A DNA stretch of 56,153 bases from Candidatus Thiomargarita nelsonii (GTDB lineage Bacteria > Pseudomonadota > Gammaproteobacteria > Beggiatoales > Beggiatoaceae), in assembly GCA_000785145.2 (NCBI GenBank), contig JSZA02000028.1:1-56153 (forward strand), read 5' to 3'. Position 1 is the stretch's first letter. The number at the start of each line of letters is the position of its first letter. This document shows, piece by piece, positions 17,471-25,164 of this stretch. Both the position numbers and the translations under genes were made by a program. The notes under the pieces were generated by a model that saw only the letters and a program-made list of their open reading frames with translations, did no database searches and was not told the DNA's origin.

Positions 17471-17737
17471 ATGTCATTAAATGAACGCATTACGATTGAT
17501 CCGCAGATTTGTCACGGTAAACCTTGCATTCGTGGATTACGATATCCGGTTGAAAACATACTTGAATTACTCAGTGCTGGTATGGAGATAGAAGAGATTT
17601 TAGCCGACTATGAAGATTTGGAAAAAGCCGATATTTTAGCGGTACTTACTTTTGCTACTCGTTTAGCACAAGTTAAAACTATTCAAGAATCGAACTATTT
17701 TACACCCATAAAAACGAGGCAAGCGTTAGTCCAATGA
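17471..17737 (+). CDS. DUF433 antitoxin
   Basis: 88 residues with the DUF433 signature RITIDPQICHGKPCIRGLRYPVENILELLSAGM..EEILADYEDLEKADILAVL. This is a winged-helix DNA-binding family usually encoded just upstream of DUF5615 PIN-like proteins and regarded as the antitoxin. The stop overlaps the next start (ATGA, 17734-17737). Confidence 0.85.
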   Translation: MSLNERITIDPQICHGKPCIRGLRYPVENILELLSAGMEIEEILADYEDLEKADILAVLTFATRLAQVKTIQESNYFTPIKTRQALVQ

Positions 17738-18087
17738 CATTTTTGATTGATGCACAACTACCGCGTCGTTTAGCCTATTGGTTACGAAAAGGCGGTTATG
17801 AAGCGGTTCATACTTTGGATTTGCCAAATGGTAATCGCACTCAAGATGAGCAAATTAATACACTTTCTATAGAAAAACAGTGGATTGTTGTCAGTAAAGA
17901 TAGCGATTTTGTGGATTCCTTTTTAATTCAAGGAAAGCCTTATAAATTGTTATTCTTGGCAACTGGAAATATTAAAAACATTGAATTAGAACAACTATTT
18001 TTCAATCACTTTGACGAAATTGCATCTTTATTTGAATCGTATCGTTTCATAGAATTGAATCGTACTATGATTATTGTTCATCAATGA
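17734..18087 (+). CDS. DUF5615 PIN-like toxin
   Basis: 117 residues. The PIN-like acidic residues are visible: FLIDAQLPRRLAYWL at the start, the conserved acidic pair in TQDEQI, and VVSKDSDFVDS. Members are predicted RNases paired with DUF433. The last acidic strand region (LLFLATGNIKN) is typical. The module looks complete and is translationally coupled. Confidence 0.83.
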   Translation: MTFLIDAQLPRRLAYWLRKGGYEAVHTLDLPNGNRTQDEQINTLSIEKQWIVVSKDSDFVDSFLIQGKPYKLLFLATGNIKNIELEQLFFNHFDEIASLFESYRFIELNRTMIIVHQ

Positions 18088-18161
18088 TTTTTATTTTCCC
18101 TTGTCTTAAATTTCGACCTGTGCGGTTAGATTTGCTTTCAGTTAAAAAAAATAAATTTAAT

Positions 18162-18263
18162 TATAGCCCGTATCACATGATCTTGTCGTAAAATTAGTTA
18201 TTAACTATATAAAAAATATATAATTTTTAAAAAATAGTGCAAGGTCATGTGATACGGGCTATA
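18162..18263. repeat. MITE with ATAGCCCGTATCACATGA ends
   Basis: About 102 bp. The ends TATAGCCCGTATCACATGAT and its complement (GTCATGTGATACGGGCTATA) form 20-bp terminal inverted repeats around an AT-rich centre without coding capacity. One copy was seen in this window. Confidence 0.7.
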
Positions 18264-18345
18264 GTTAAATTTTAAATGAATGAACTGGAGTGCGTTTTTG
18301 ATCCAAACCATAGTACAACGGATTGGCGGAATAAACGGATACCCC

Positions 18346-18606
18346 CTAGTACCTTGTCAATCTTCTTTTGTAGGGTGCGTCCCACGCACCATCCAAAGCT
18401 TGGTGCGTAGGACCAATGCCATTAAGTTAAGCTGGCCTGTAGGGTGGATTAAGCGGTAGCGTATCCACCGATATTTATATAGAAATCAGGTGGATACGCT
18501 CTCGCTTAATCCACCCTACATGTATGGTTTTAGGCTTAACTTAATGGCATTGGTGCGTAGGACGCACCCTACATTACCCGTCAAAACAAAGTTGACAAAG
18601 TACTAG
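18346..18606. repeat. MITE, 'CTAGTAC' family, cargo B, with a second MITE nested inside
   Basis: The ends CTAGTACCTTGTCAA and TTGACAAAGTACTAG match the family at 5130, 10383 and 43294, but the interior is the GTAGGGTGCGTCC/GGACGCACCCTAC hairpin. Taking out the nested element and one target duplication (150 bp) leaves 111 bp, exactly the length of the copy at 5130. Confidence 0.8.
18414..18552. repeat. Nested MITE, 'CAATGCCATTAAG' family, cargo C, with 11-bp target duplication
   Basis: Perfect 18-bp ends CAATGCCATTAAGTTAAG / CTTAACTTAATGGCATTG enclose a GTAGGGTGGATTAAGC hairpin. It is flanked on both sides by GTGCGTAGGAC (18403-18413 and 18553-18563). The host hairpin arm should contain this sequence only once, so it is a genuine target-site duplication. 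Confidence 0.88.
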
Positions 18607-18755
18607 TGCAGGAGGGCGGAAATATCCTTCCGAGGCAAAAGTTTTCGCTACCGCGAAAACTTTTGCCTCGGAACCATTATAAAAGCATCGATCTCCGATT
18701 TTTTTAAAAAATCTGATTTCTCAATGGCCTGAAGATTTCTGCCTTCCTGCACTAG
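18603..18755. repeat. MITE-like element truncating the OLD-like gene
   Basis: CTAGTGCAGGAGGGCGGAAAT (left) and, inverted, CTAGTGCAGGAAGGCAGAAAT (right, ending 18755) bracket 153 bp. Just inside the left end is a perfect 18-bp stem hairpin (CGAGGCAAAAGTTTTCGC, 18631-18667). The right end coincides with the loss of homology in the ATPase gene. Confidence 0.65.
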
Positions 18756-19767
18756 CAATATAGGGAGAATGTGTACTAACAATTTTTTGTCCCGGAATAT
18801 TTTCCATTTGGTCAAACACATGGCGTTGAGCATGAGGGTGAAGATGGGATTCTGGCTCTTCTAGGGCTAATAAAGGGTGGTAAGGATTATTCTTATCAAC
18901 CTGATGAGAAATAAAAGCATTAAATATCAATAAACTTGACCAACTCCGCGTACCCATACCATGATATGATAATGGAAAACTTTCACTGCCTTCAGATTGA
19001 AAATGAATATCTATACCACGATTTAAATCACGTAATTTACGTGTAATGGGCGTGATGCTAACCCCTTTATCTGAATGTGAAATGGTCTGATTCAGTAATT
19101 CCAACTTCTTTTTCACTTGTTTAAGACCATCACTGGTATTGATAATACGTTCATTAATATCATTCAGGATTGACTCAATTTCTTTAACCTCTGGTTCTGC
19201 CAGTGGCAAATCTGCAACTATGCGTCCCCAAAAAGATGAACGATTTCTGATATCTTCATAAATATCTCGTTGTGCATCAATAAATTCTAATGGAATAACC
19301 TCCCGTAGTTTACGAGGTAATGCTGTTTTTTCCCAAAAAGAGGGGTCAGTATTAGGCCATTTTTTTAATAGACATTGTTCAGTGACGTATCTCAAATGAT
19401 CGCTGTCATATCTAATCCGGGTACGAATTGCCACAAATTCCTTTGCTCCAAGTTGACCTTGAATAGCATTGCCCCAGTGTTCCACCCAAACTTCATTAAA
19501 TTCTCCATCAGGGTGAGGAACTAATAAAATATCAATAATGGCGGCGCGTTCTTTAGGCAATATTTCGTCTTTGGCAATAAAAATATCTTCTTTGCCGATA
19601 AAAGGATGATTTGTACCTAAAGCAATTTGTAACGCTCTTAAAAAATTGGTTTTACCGGTATTATTGGCTCCCACTAAAACAGTTACTGCGGGATCAAGTG
19701 TCACTTGCATTTTCTTGATTGAGCGAAAATTCAAAATTTTTACTTCTTGGAGTGTGATAGTCATCAT
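18721..19767 (-). CDS. OLD/RecF-like AAA ATPase, C-terminally truncated
   Basis: 348 residues. It shows ILNFRSIKKMQVTL, Walker A GANNTGKTNFL (about 32-42), the ABC-like SYHGMGTRSWSSLLIF segment, Walker B with LALEEPESHLHPHAQR and the H-loop STHSPYIAS. Full OLD-family nucleases continue with a TOPRIM domain; here the frame ends 10 residues later in codons of the inserted element (SAGRQKSSGH). The nuclease domain and any GajB-like partner are absent, so defence activity is unlikely to survive. ATG 19764 or 19767. Confidence 0.75.
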   Translation of the reverse strand: MMTITLQEVKILNFRSIKKMQVTLDPAVTVLVGANNTGKTNFLRALQIALGTNHPFIGKEDIFIAKDEILPKERAAIIDILLVPHPDGEFNEVWVEHWGNAIQGQLGAKEFVAIRTRIRYDSDHLRYVTEQCLLKKWPNTDPSFWEKTALPRKLREVIPLEFIDAQRDIYEDIRNRSSFWGRIVADLPLAEPEVKEIESILNDINERIINTSDGLKQVKKKLELLNQTISHSDKGVSITPITRKLRDLNRGIDIHFQSEGSESFPLSYHGMGTRSWSSLLIFNAFISHQVDKNNPYHPLLALEEPESHLHPHAQRHVFDQMENIPGQKIVSTHSPYIASAGRQKSSGH

Positions 19768-19907
19768 AATTGTTTTCTCGTTCCGCCGCGAAGCAAGTAT
19801 CCGAATACCAGCTTATATTAGTAGGGATAAGTCAAAACCGGCACGAAAGGGATTTTAGTTTTGATTTGGTTTTATCCCTGCTAAAAAATTGGCTGTCGTT
19901 ATTTTTG

Positions 19908-21578
19908 TTAAGTGCCAAGTTGTTCCACAATCCGATCAGCTACCCGAAAAGCATTCGCATAAATCGTCCAAGTATAAGGCACGCTGCCGCCAGTTGGCAT
20001 AAAACTCCCATCAGTCACATATAAATTTTCCACTTCATGCGCCCGGCAATCGGCATTCAACACCGACGTTTTAGGATCATCACCAAAACGGCAAGTGCCC
20101 GCAAGCAAATTAGTCGGCGGCGCACCTGACGCAAATGAAATCACGTCTTCTGCCCCCATTTGCCTAAGCACTTCTGCCCCCCGTGCGGCGAGATACCAGC
20201 CTATTTGTAGGTTACGCACATGAAAACCAAGGCGAATACGGGCAACCGGTAATCCCCATTTATCTTTGATTTTAGGATCAAGGGTGACATGACAATCCGG
20301 CACTGGCTGCCAGTCGCAAAAAGCTTCAATTTTGACATAAGGCCCCTCACTAAAATGCGCTTTCAGCTTATCTTTCAGAGCCTTACCCCAAACGATACCC
20401 TTTCTTCCCCTGATCTGCCGCGTGGCTCTGGCTACCGGATTGGGGTGGCGGTGAACAAAATCTATAGTACCCCCTTTCTGGCGTGGACCAAATGCTGGAT
20501 CATCAATAACATACCAATCCTGTAATGCCCTGTTAATGAATGGACCGAAATTGCGTAGTTCTTCAACTTTTTCTTGGCTAAACTTGGCATAAGGAAGCCG
20601 CCCTGAGCCGGCACCGCCCCCAGCAAAGAGTAAATTTTGTCCAACAAGCCCACTCCCGTTTGCTAAGCCGTTCTGGTGACGGGGACCGGTAGAAAGCAAT
20701 AATAAGCGGGCTGTCTCTATCGCTTGACAGGCAACGACATAGATTTGTGCATCAACACGTTTTTGTTGTCCCGCTTTGTCGTAATATTCTACCGCCACGA
20801 TTTTTCCGCTGTGATCATTGACTAGGCGACTGACCATCGCATTTGGGCGCACTTGGCAGCGTCCTGTGGCGACTGCTTGTGTCAATAGTGCGGCCCTAGA
20901 ACTGCCTTTTGCTCCAGTCGAACAACCATAACTCCCACAATATCCGTTATAACTACAACCCTTTCTGCCCAAAGAGGGATAAGGGAGAATTGCGCGGGGG
21001 GTGGGAATGGCATGTAATCCCATTTTGTCACAGGCTTGATCTATATATTTGCTAATGGGATGTTCTGTTATGGGGGGATAAGGAAAATCAGGGCTGCGTC
21101 GTGGTTCGGCGTGTGGATGGGCTACGATCCGGCCTGATACGCCGACTTCGTGTTCAACTTTATCATAGTAAGGTTCAAGTTCATCATAAGAAATGGGCCA
21201 ATCTACAATGTTGGCCCCATCAATCGGCCCAAATGTTGACAATAATTTAAAATCAACGGGTTTGAGACGGTGGAAAAATCCACTCATAAAGTTGCTGGAG
21301 CCCCCGACGCAGTTGCCGTTCCAAAAATTCCAGCTTGATGTGCTTCTCCATCCGCCCTCGTCATTTTCCAATTCCACGATTTGTGGCTCTTCACGCAGAT
21401 TAGGCGTATAAGCACCACGAAGGCAACAGGCGAGTTCATCCTTAAAGAAATCTTTTTCTGTGAACCATGGGCCTTTTTCAAGCACAACAACTGAATATCC
21501 GGCTTTTGCCAGAGAATAGGCGACTGGTCCGCCACCGGCACCGCTGCCGATAATACACACGTCAAAGTCGTGACTCAT
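19908..21578 (-). CDS. GMC-family FAD dehydrogenase (gluconate 2-dehydrogenase large-subunit type)
   Basis: 556 residues. The FAD dinucleotide motif is at residues 10-20 (IGSGAGGGPVA); the cofactor and substrate regions include NCVGGSSNFMSGFF and the C-terminal VENLYVTDGSFMPTGGSVPYTWTIYANAFRVAD. A Cys-rich GCSYNGYCGSYGCSTGAKGS block is typical of membrane-associated sugar and alcohol dehydrogenases in this branch. Its start overlaps the stop of the small-subunit gene (21575-21578), so both are co-translated, after a thioredoxin-like gene. It probably oxidises a sugar or alcohol at the periplasmic face. Substrate unknown; no cytochrome c subunit is present. Confidence 0.85.
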   Translation of the reverse strand: MSHDFDVCIIGSGAGGGPVAYSLAKAGYSVVVLEKGPWFTEKDFFKDELACCLRGAYTPNLREEPQIVELENDEGGWRSTSSWNFWNGNCVGGSSNFMSGFFHRLKPVDFKLLSTFGPIDGANIVDWPISYDELEPYYDKVEHEVGVSGRIVAHPHAEPRRSPDFPYPPITEHPISKYIDQACDKMGLHAIPTPRAILPYPSLGRKGCSYNGYCGSYGCSTGAKGSSRAALLTQAVATGRCQVRPNAMVSRLVNDHSGKIVAVEYYDKAGQQKRVDAQIYVVACQAIETARLLLLSTGPRHQNGLANGSGLVGQNLLFAGGGAGSGRLPYAKFSQEKVEELRNFGPFINRALQDWYVIDDPAFGPRQKGGTIDFVHRHPNPVARATRQIRGRKGIVWGKALKDKLKAHFSEGPYVKIEAFCDWQPVPDCHVTLDPKIKDKWGLPVARIRLGFHVRNLQIGWYLAARGAEVLRQMGAEDVISFASGAPPTNLLAGTCRFGDDPKTSVLNADCRAHEVENLYVTDGSFMPTGGSVPYTWTIYANAFRVADRIVEQLGT

Positions 21579-22066
21579 AATAAGTAATACCTCTTATTCG
21601 CTGGTGGCCTTGGAAAACCGGGTTGATGTTCCAGCCATTTCCAGCCAATGGCGTTTGGATTGCCACCATAAATCGGGTCAGTCAAGAGTGCTTCTAAAAT
21701 ATATCTCAGTATTGTGCTAATCCAGCGTTTTCCCTTGGTTTCAAAGCGCCGCAAAAGCCGCTCGCGTTGTTCGCTTGACAAGGCGATAAATGGCTTGCTT
21801 TCTGTAGATTGCGCCATTTTTTCAAGTTGAGCCAGGCCATTTTTGATAAATTCACGTTCATCCGGTGCCAGTACGAAATCTAAATATGCAGTGGCGTTAA
21901 TGTCCTTAGCGCCAGGGGAGTCGGGCTCTGATGGAAATAAATGCTCTTGTACTGCTGCCAGCGTTTGCCATTCATCAGGCGTTAGCGAGGTCGAAGCTGC
22001 TAAGCTTGGCGTTGAGATGACAGCAATTGTGCCCGTCGTTTGAATAAGAAAAGTTCGTCTATCCAT
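21575..22066 (-). CDS. Gluconate 2-dehydrogenase subunit 3-like protein
   Basis: 163 residues with a Tat-like leader (MDRRTFLIQTTGTIAVISTPSLAAS; a single RR pair), then LTPDEWQTLAAVQEHLFPSEPDSPGAKDINATAYLDF and DPIYGGNPNAIGWKWLEHQPG, characteristic of the small subunit that accompanies GMC dehydrogenases and carries them through Tat export. It overlaps both neighbours by 1-4 bases, indicating one translational unit with the large subunit. Confidence 0.85.
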   Translation of the reverse strand: MDRRTFLIQTTGTIAVISTPSLAASTSLTPDEWQTLAAVQEHLFPSEPDSPGAKDINATAYLDFVLAPDEREFIKNGLAQLEKMAQSTESKPFIALSSEQRERLLRRFETKGKRWISTILRYILEALLTDPIYGGNPNAIGWKWLEHQPGFPRPPANKRYYLL

Positions 22067-22482
22067 TATCTGTGAGCCTCAGGCGAGGGGTTTTGAGCAA
22101 CGGCTTCCAGCAACCATAGCAACCATTGTGGACGCAAATAACCCTGCCGCTTGATGATTTCAATGCCGTTCCCGTCGAAGATCACCGTCGTAGGGCGAGG
22201 GTCATTTTCATAGCGCGAATTGGAATCAGCACGCACCGGGATGTAGTATTGCCTAATAATATTAATAACCTGCGGATCACGATAACTCGTTTCATCCATC
22301 TTGCGGCAAAATTGGCACCATTCCGCTGTCAAGTCCAAAAGCACCAACCGCTCTTCGCGCCGCGCTTGTTCAAAAACCTTGGGAGACCATTTTTGCCAGT
22401 TCACAATTGAATTGTTTTCTGTCGCCCAAGTGCTGCTGGCAATAAAATATATTATAAATAAAGTTAATATTTTGCGAATCAT
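22066..22482 (-). CDS. Exported thioredoxin-like protein
   Basis: About 138 residues from ATG 22482; the frame extends to 22509, but the signal peptide begins MIRKILTLFIIYFIASSTWA. The thioredoxin-7/DUF255-type motif is LLDLTAEWCQFCRKMDETSYRDPQV with WCQFC as redox-active pair, followed by the cis-Pro segment DPRPTTVIF. The fold matches DsbD C-terminal-like periplasmic reductases. It is first gene of the operon with the dehydrogenase, perhaps keeping the Cys-rich block of that enzyme reduced. The role is inference. Confidence 0.8.
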   Translation of the reverse strand: MIRKILTLFIIYFIASSTWATENNSIVNWQKWSPKVFEQARREERLVLLDLTAEWCQFCRKMDETSYRDPQVINIIRQYYIPVRADSNSRYENDPRPTTVIFDGNGIEIIKRQGYLRPQWLLWLLEAVAQNPSPEAHR

Positions 22483-22492
22483 TAACGTCCTT

Positions 22493-22621
22493 TTCGTTGT
22501 TTCGTTCATTACGCGGATTTCCCGCTCTTCTGGTCAGCGAAGCTAAACAAGTGATTGAGAGGTTTAGCTACGCTAACTTCGTTGCGGGAAATCCGCGCAG
22601 CGAAATTCCCGAAACAACTGA
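22493..22621. repeat. Nested palindrome in the nrdB-thioredoxin gap
   Basis: CGTTGTTTCG...GCGGATTTCCCGC and the complementary GCGGGAAATCCGCG...CGAAACAAC form a long inverted repeat, with a smaller GCGAAGCTAAAC/GTTTAGCTACGC stem inside. It may terminate nrdB transcription. Confidence 0.6.
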
Positions 22622-22630
22622 TTATTAAGT

Positions 22631-23803
22631 TCAATCCCAAGTCAATTGAGTACCTGTCTGATATTCACGCACTCGCCCTTCAAAGAAATTGACTTCATGA
22701 TTTAATTCATATTCGCTAATCCAAGGCATAGGATGTTCTCTAATCCCAAACAGGGGTTTGAGCCCTAAATTTTTGCAAACATTGTCAGCCACAAATTTAG
22801 CAAATTTAATGTAAGTCTTAACAGGCAAACCTAATATTCCTCCATCTGGCATCACGGCATGAGCATGGGCGGTTTCCAATTTCACGGCTTCATTTACCAG
22901 TGCCCGTGCGCGATCTTGCATGGCAGCATCCCATACGCTTGGATTTTCTTGGGTAATTTGCTTAATTAACCATAAGCCATTGCTTGAATGGGATGCTTCG
23001 TCGCGCCAGATGTAGCTATATTGTTGCGCGGTGTTCCGCAATTTGCCTTTTCGCGCCAGGGCGAATATTTGTGAAAAGCCCAGCGGAAAAAACAGGTATT
23101 CAAATATGTAATAGCTGAGCAAGTCTTCCAGCAAGGCGCGATTAGCTTCGTCTGAGCCGAGAGGCGCGTCTGAGTTGACCACTTTGTTGCTAAATGTCAG
23201 ATTCCAGTTCACTTTTTTAACTAAATCTGGCAGTTCTTGATACAAGTTAAAAATTTGCCCCTGCCCTTGTTCATCTAGTCCAAAGGATTCTAATATGAAT
23301 AGGTAAGATTCAACATGATTACTTTCTTCTGCCATAACCCAGCGAAGGTATTGCCTCATTTCATTAGCAGTAATGTGTTGAAAAATGGCATTAACCAGAT
23401 TGTCTGGGACAAGGTTATCTCCCGCCGTGAGATAGGAGATGTTGGTCTTGAATAACCACATCTCGGCTTCTGTCAATTTGCCGGTATTCCATTGCAGTTT
23501 GTCTTCACCCATTGGTATGTCGTTGGGTGTCCAGAAGTTTTTACGGGCATCTAAAAAGCGTTCTCTCACAGCGGTGTATTTCACCGGAATCGGCTGCCGT
23601 AAGTCATAGCCACGTCCGCCAACAATTTTGATCTGATCGGCACTGGGACGTTTGGCGCCGATGGTGATTGGATCTAGGCTGCTTGAGACGGGCACTATGA
23701 TTTTTGTTTTTTTCTTCGTTGCTTTTTTGTGAGCGGCTCGTGGCACGGTACCATGATATGTGCTGGAGATGTCATCATTTGAGCTGCCATCGAAATCTAA
23801 CAT
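22631..23803 (-). CDS. nrdB: Ribonucleotide reductase class I beta subunit (R2)
   Basis: 390 residues. R2 holds the diiron centre and radical needed by NrdA to make deoxyribonucleotides. Ligand motifs are visible: Asp in LTAGDNLVPDN, Glu and His in MAEESNHVESY with the radical Tyr four residues after the His (ExxHxxxY), Glu in YYIFEYLFF, and ExxH in WRDEASHSSNG. The C-terminal tail (FFEGRVREYQTGTQLTWD) is the R1-docking peptide. The first 45 residues (Lys/Ser-rich) are a longer leader than in E. coli. It is separated from nrdA by a two-gene insertion and a MITE. Confidence 0.95.
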   Translation of the reverse strand: MLDFDGSSNDDISSTYHGTVPRAAHKKATKKKTKIIVPVSSSLDPITIGAKRPSADQIKIVGGRGYDLRQPIPVKYTAVRERFLDARKNFWTPNDIPMGEDKLQWNTGKLTEAEMWLFKTNISYLTAGDNLVPDNLVNAIFQHITANEMRQYLRWVMAEESNHVESYLFILESFGLDEQGQGQIFNLYQELPDLVKKVNWNLTFSNKVVNSDAPLGSDEANRALLEDLLSYYIFEYLFFPLGFSQIFALARKGKLRNTAQQYSYIWRDEASHSSNGLWLIKQITQENPSVWDAAMQDRARALVNEAVKLETAHAHAVMPDGGILGLPVKTYIKFAKFVADNVCKNLGLKPLFGIREHPMPWISEYELNHEVNFFEGRVREYQTGTQLTWD

Positions 23804-23840
23804 AATTTTTATTTTCCTGTTGTTGGGTTAACCGTTGTTT

Positions 23841-23884
23841 GGAGTCCAAGATTTATCTTGGACGTCTTTAACTTAATGGCATTG
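23841..23884. repeat. Hairpin E joined to a 'CAATGCCATTAAG' terminal repeat
   Basis: GGAGTCCAAGATTTATCTTG-GACGTC (23841-23866) is a hairpin found at six places in the window. It abuts CTTTAACTTAATGGCATTG (23866-23884), a single MITE end. Read on the minus strand, that end closes the next gene with -S-M-P-L-S-stop. Confidence 0.7.
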
Positions 23885-24278
23885 ATCCTACGCTTGCTAC
23901 TTCTTCGACGTAGACATTCATTCGCTGTGCTTTGGGATAAACAATCAAGTCCTCTATCTCATTTTTTTCAAGCAGTTGGGAAGTTAAGTGACTAAAGTAA
24001 AAAACCTCGTATGTGTCTCCCAATTCTTGTTGAAGTTGTCGCCACAGAAATTGTCCTTGTGCTTCAAAGGCTAAGGCTTCCATTTTATTTTTAAAGCCTG
24101 ATAATATTGGCTCTTCAATGACTAAAATTTCATCATAACATTCAGCCCAGAGATTAAGGTGTTTTTTTAGAACTGCCGAAATGGGCAGCTTATTTGGGTC
24201 AATATTACCAACCTTCTCTATGTCCCACAGGGGGTAACACTGATAATCTGCCATGAGTTTGATTTTTTTGGTAGACAT
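23868..24278 (-). CDS. Hypothetical protein, possible immunity partner
   Basis: 136 residues from ATG 24278 (STKKIKLMADYQCYPLWDIEKVGNIDPNKLPIS...). Proteins of this type are small, soluble and acidic and often follow toxin domains; no enzymatic motif is visible. It lies 19 nt after the BECR-like gene, in the same direction, so it is a natural candidate for the cognate immunity or antitoxin protein. Its C-terminal MPLS and stop codon come from the MITE end at 23866-23884, so a few native residues may be missing. Confidence 0.5.
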   Translation of the reverse strand: MSTKKIKLMADYQCYPLWDIEKVGNIDPNKLPISAVLKKHLNLWAECYDEILVIEEPILSGFKNKMEALAFEAQGQFLWRQLQQELGDTYEVFYFSHLTSQLLEKNEIEDLIVYPKAQRMNVYVEEVASVGSMPLS

Positions 24279-24297
24279 AACATGATTCTCCAATCGT

Positions 24298-24666
24298 TTA
24301 GGGGAAAGTCGCCGGATTCGCACCGACAATAAATCCATTATCGCCAATGCTTATCGCAATATATTGTTTTTTCCCTTTATACATGAGTTCATAGATTGGA
24401 CGTTTTCTTTGATAGCCCACGATATTACCCTGAATAATGGCTGTCATTACCACGTCAGCAATTTCGTCATGACAGATGCCACGCTTTTCAAAATCAGAGG
24501 CATGGCTCATGATATGTTGCAGTCCGGCAAAGCCATTACCCTGTTCAAGAAAAACAATTTTGGCATTTTCCATGCGCCGAATGTCAACTATTTTGTTGAT
24601 AGAAACTTTAATTTGTTTTTCTACGAGTTCAGTGATTAATTCTTGTTGCTCAGACGAAAATTGCAA
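24298..24666 (-). CDS. Possible BECR-fold nuclease toxin
   Basis: 122 residues. The core IVFLEQGNGFAGLQHIMSHASDFEKRGI..DEIADVVMTAII and the end RPIYELMYKGKKQYIAISIGDNGFIVGANPAT resemble toxin domains of the Barnase-EndoU-ColicinE5/D-RelE class, with a His (GLQHI) in the expected catalytic helix and a terminal beta hairpin. Here it is a stand-alone gene without a secretion or delivery domain. Family assignment is by pattern only. Inserted between nrdA and nrdB. Confidence 0.45.
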   Translation of the reverse strand: MQFSSEQQELITELVEKQIKVSINKIVDIRRMENAKIVFLEQGNGFAGLQHIMSHASDFEKRGICHDEIADVVMTAIIQGNIVGYQRKRPIYELMYKGKKQYIAISIGDNGFIVGANPATFP

Positions 24667-25164
24667 TGCTCATTCCTCATTTCTGTGTTCTGCCCATTTG
24701 GGTACATTGGCATCAATTATTGATTTAAGTCACCCTATGCTTACTGATAACATTCAAGCTAAAAATATTATTTTTTTTTCCCTTGTTTTTTTTTCGCACC
24801 CTGCTATAATGTGCTCTGGTTCTCTGCCAAGCGGCTTTGAACGTACAGAGGCCTCAGCCGCTGAGCCAGCGTAGCAAATCAGCGGCTTATACCATGTATA
24901 TTTTCAAATTCTTCCCTTGACCACCGAGCCCCACTCCTGCCTTCCTTTGTTCCGCGCTCATCGTTATACACAAGTCCATTTAGTACAACGGATTAGGGGA
25001 ATAAACGGATTGTGGCGGTGCAGGTTTTAAAATTTTCTGGTATTTTGGAGTCCTTATCAATGAGTCGAAATAGCACATTTGATTTTATTCATGCACTCAT
25101 CAATCCGTTTATTCCCCTAATCCGTTGTACTAGACTTTTGATTTAGATATTTATTTATAGCTAA
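24667..25164. other. nrdA downstream region with a MITE
   Basis: No gene was found. There is a small CAGCCGCTGA..TCAGCGGCT hairpin near 24850-24887 and the MITE at 24981-25132. Confidence 0.5.
24981..25132. repeat. MITE with perfect 32-bp TAGTACAACGGATTAGGGG ends
   Basis: 152 bp. The first and last 32 bases are perfect inverted complements (TAGTACAACGGATTAGGGGA...). The centre is non-coding. Degraded relatives lie at 15590-15608 and 18312-18340. It follows the nrdA stop by about 30 bp. Confidence 0.85.

Noticed and set aside
18721..19767. Complete OLD/Gabija-type defence system
   Set aside because: No TOPRIM domain remains after the ATPase and no helicase partner is adjacent.
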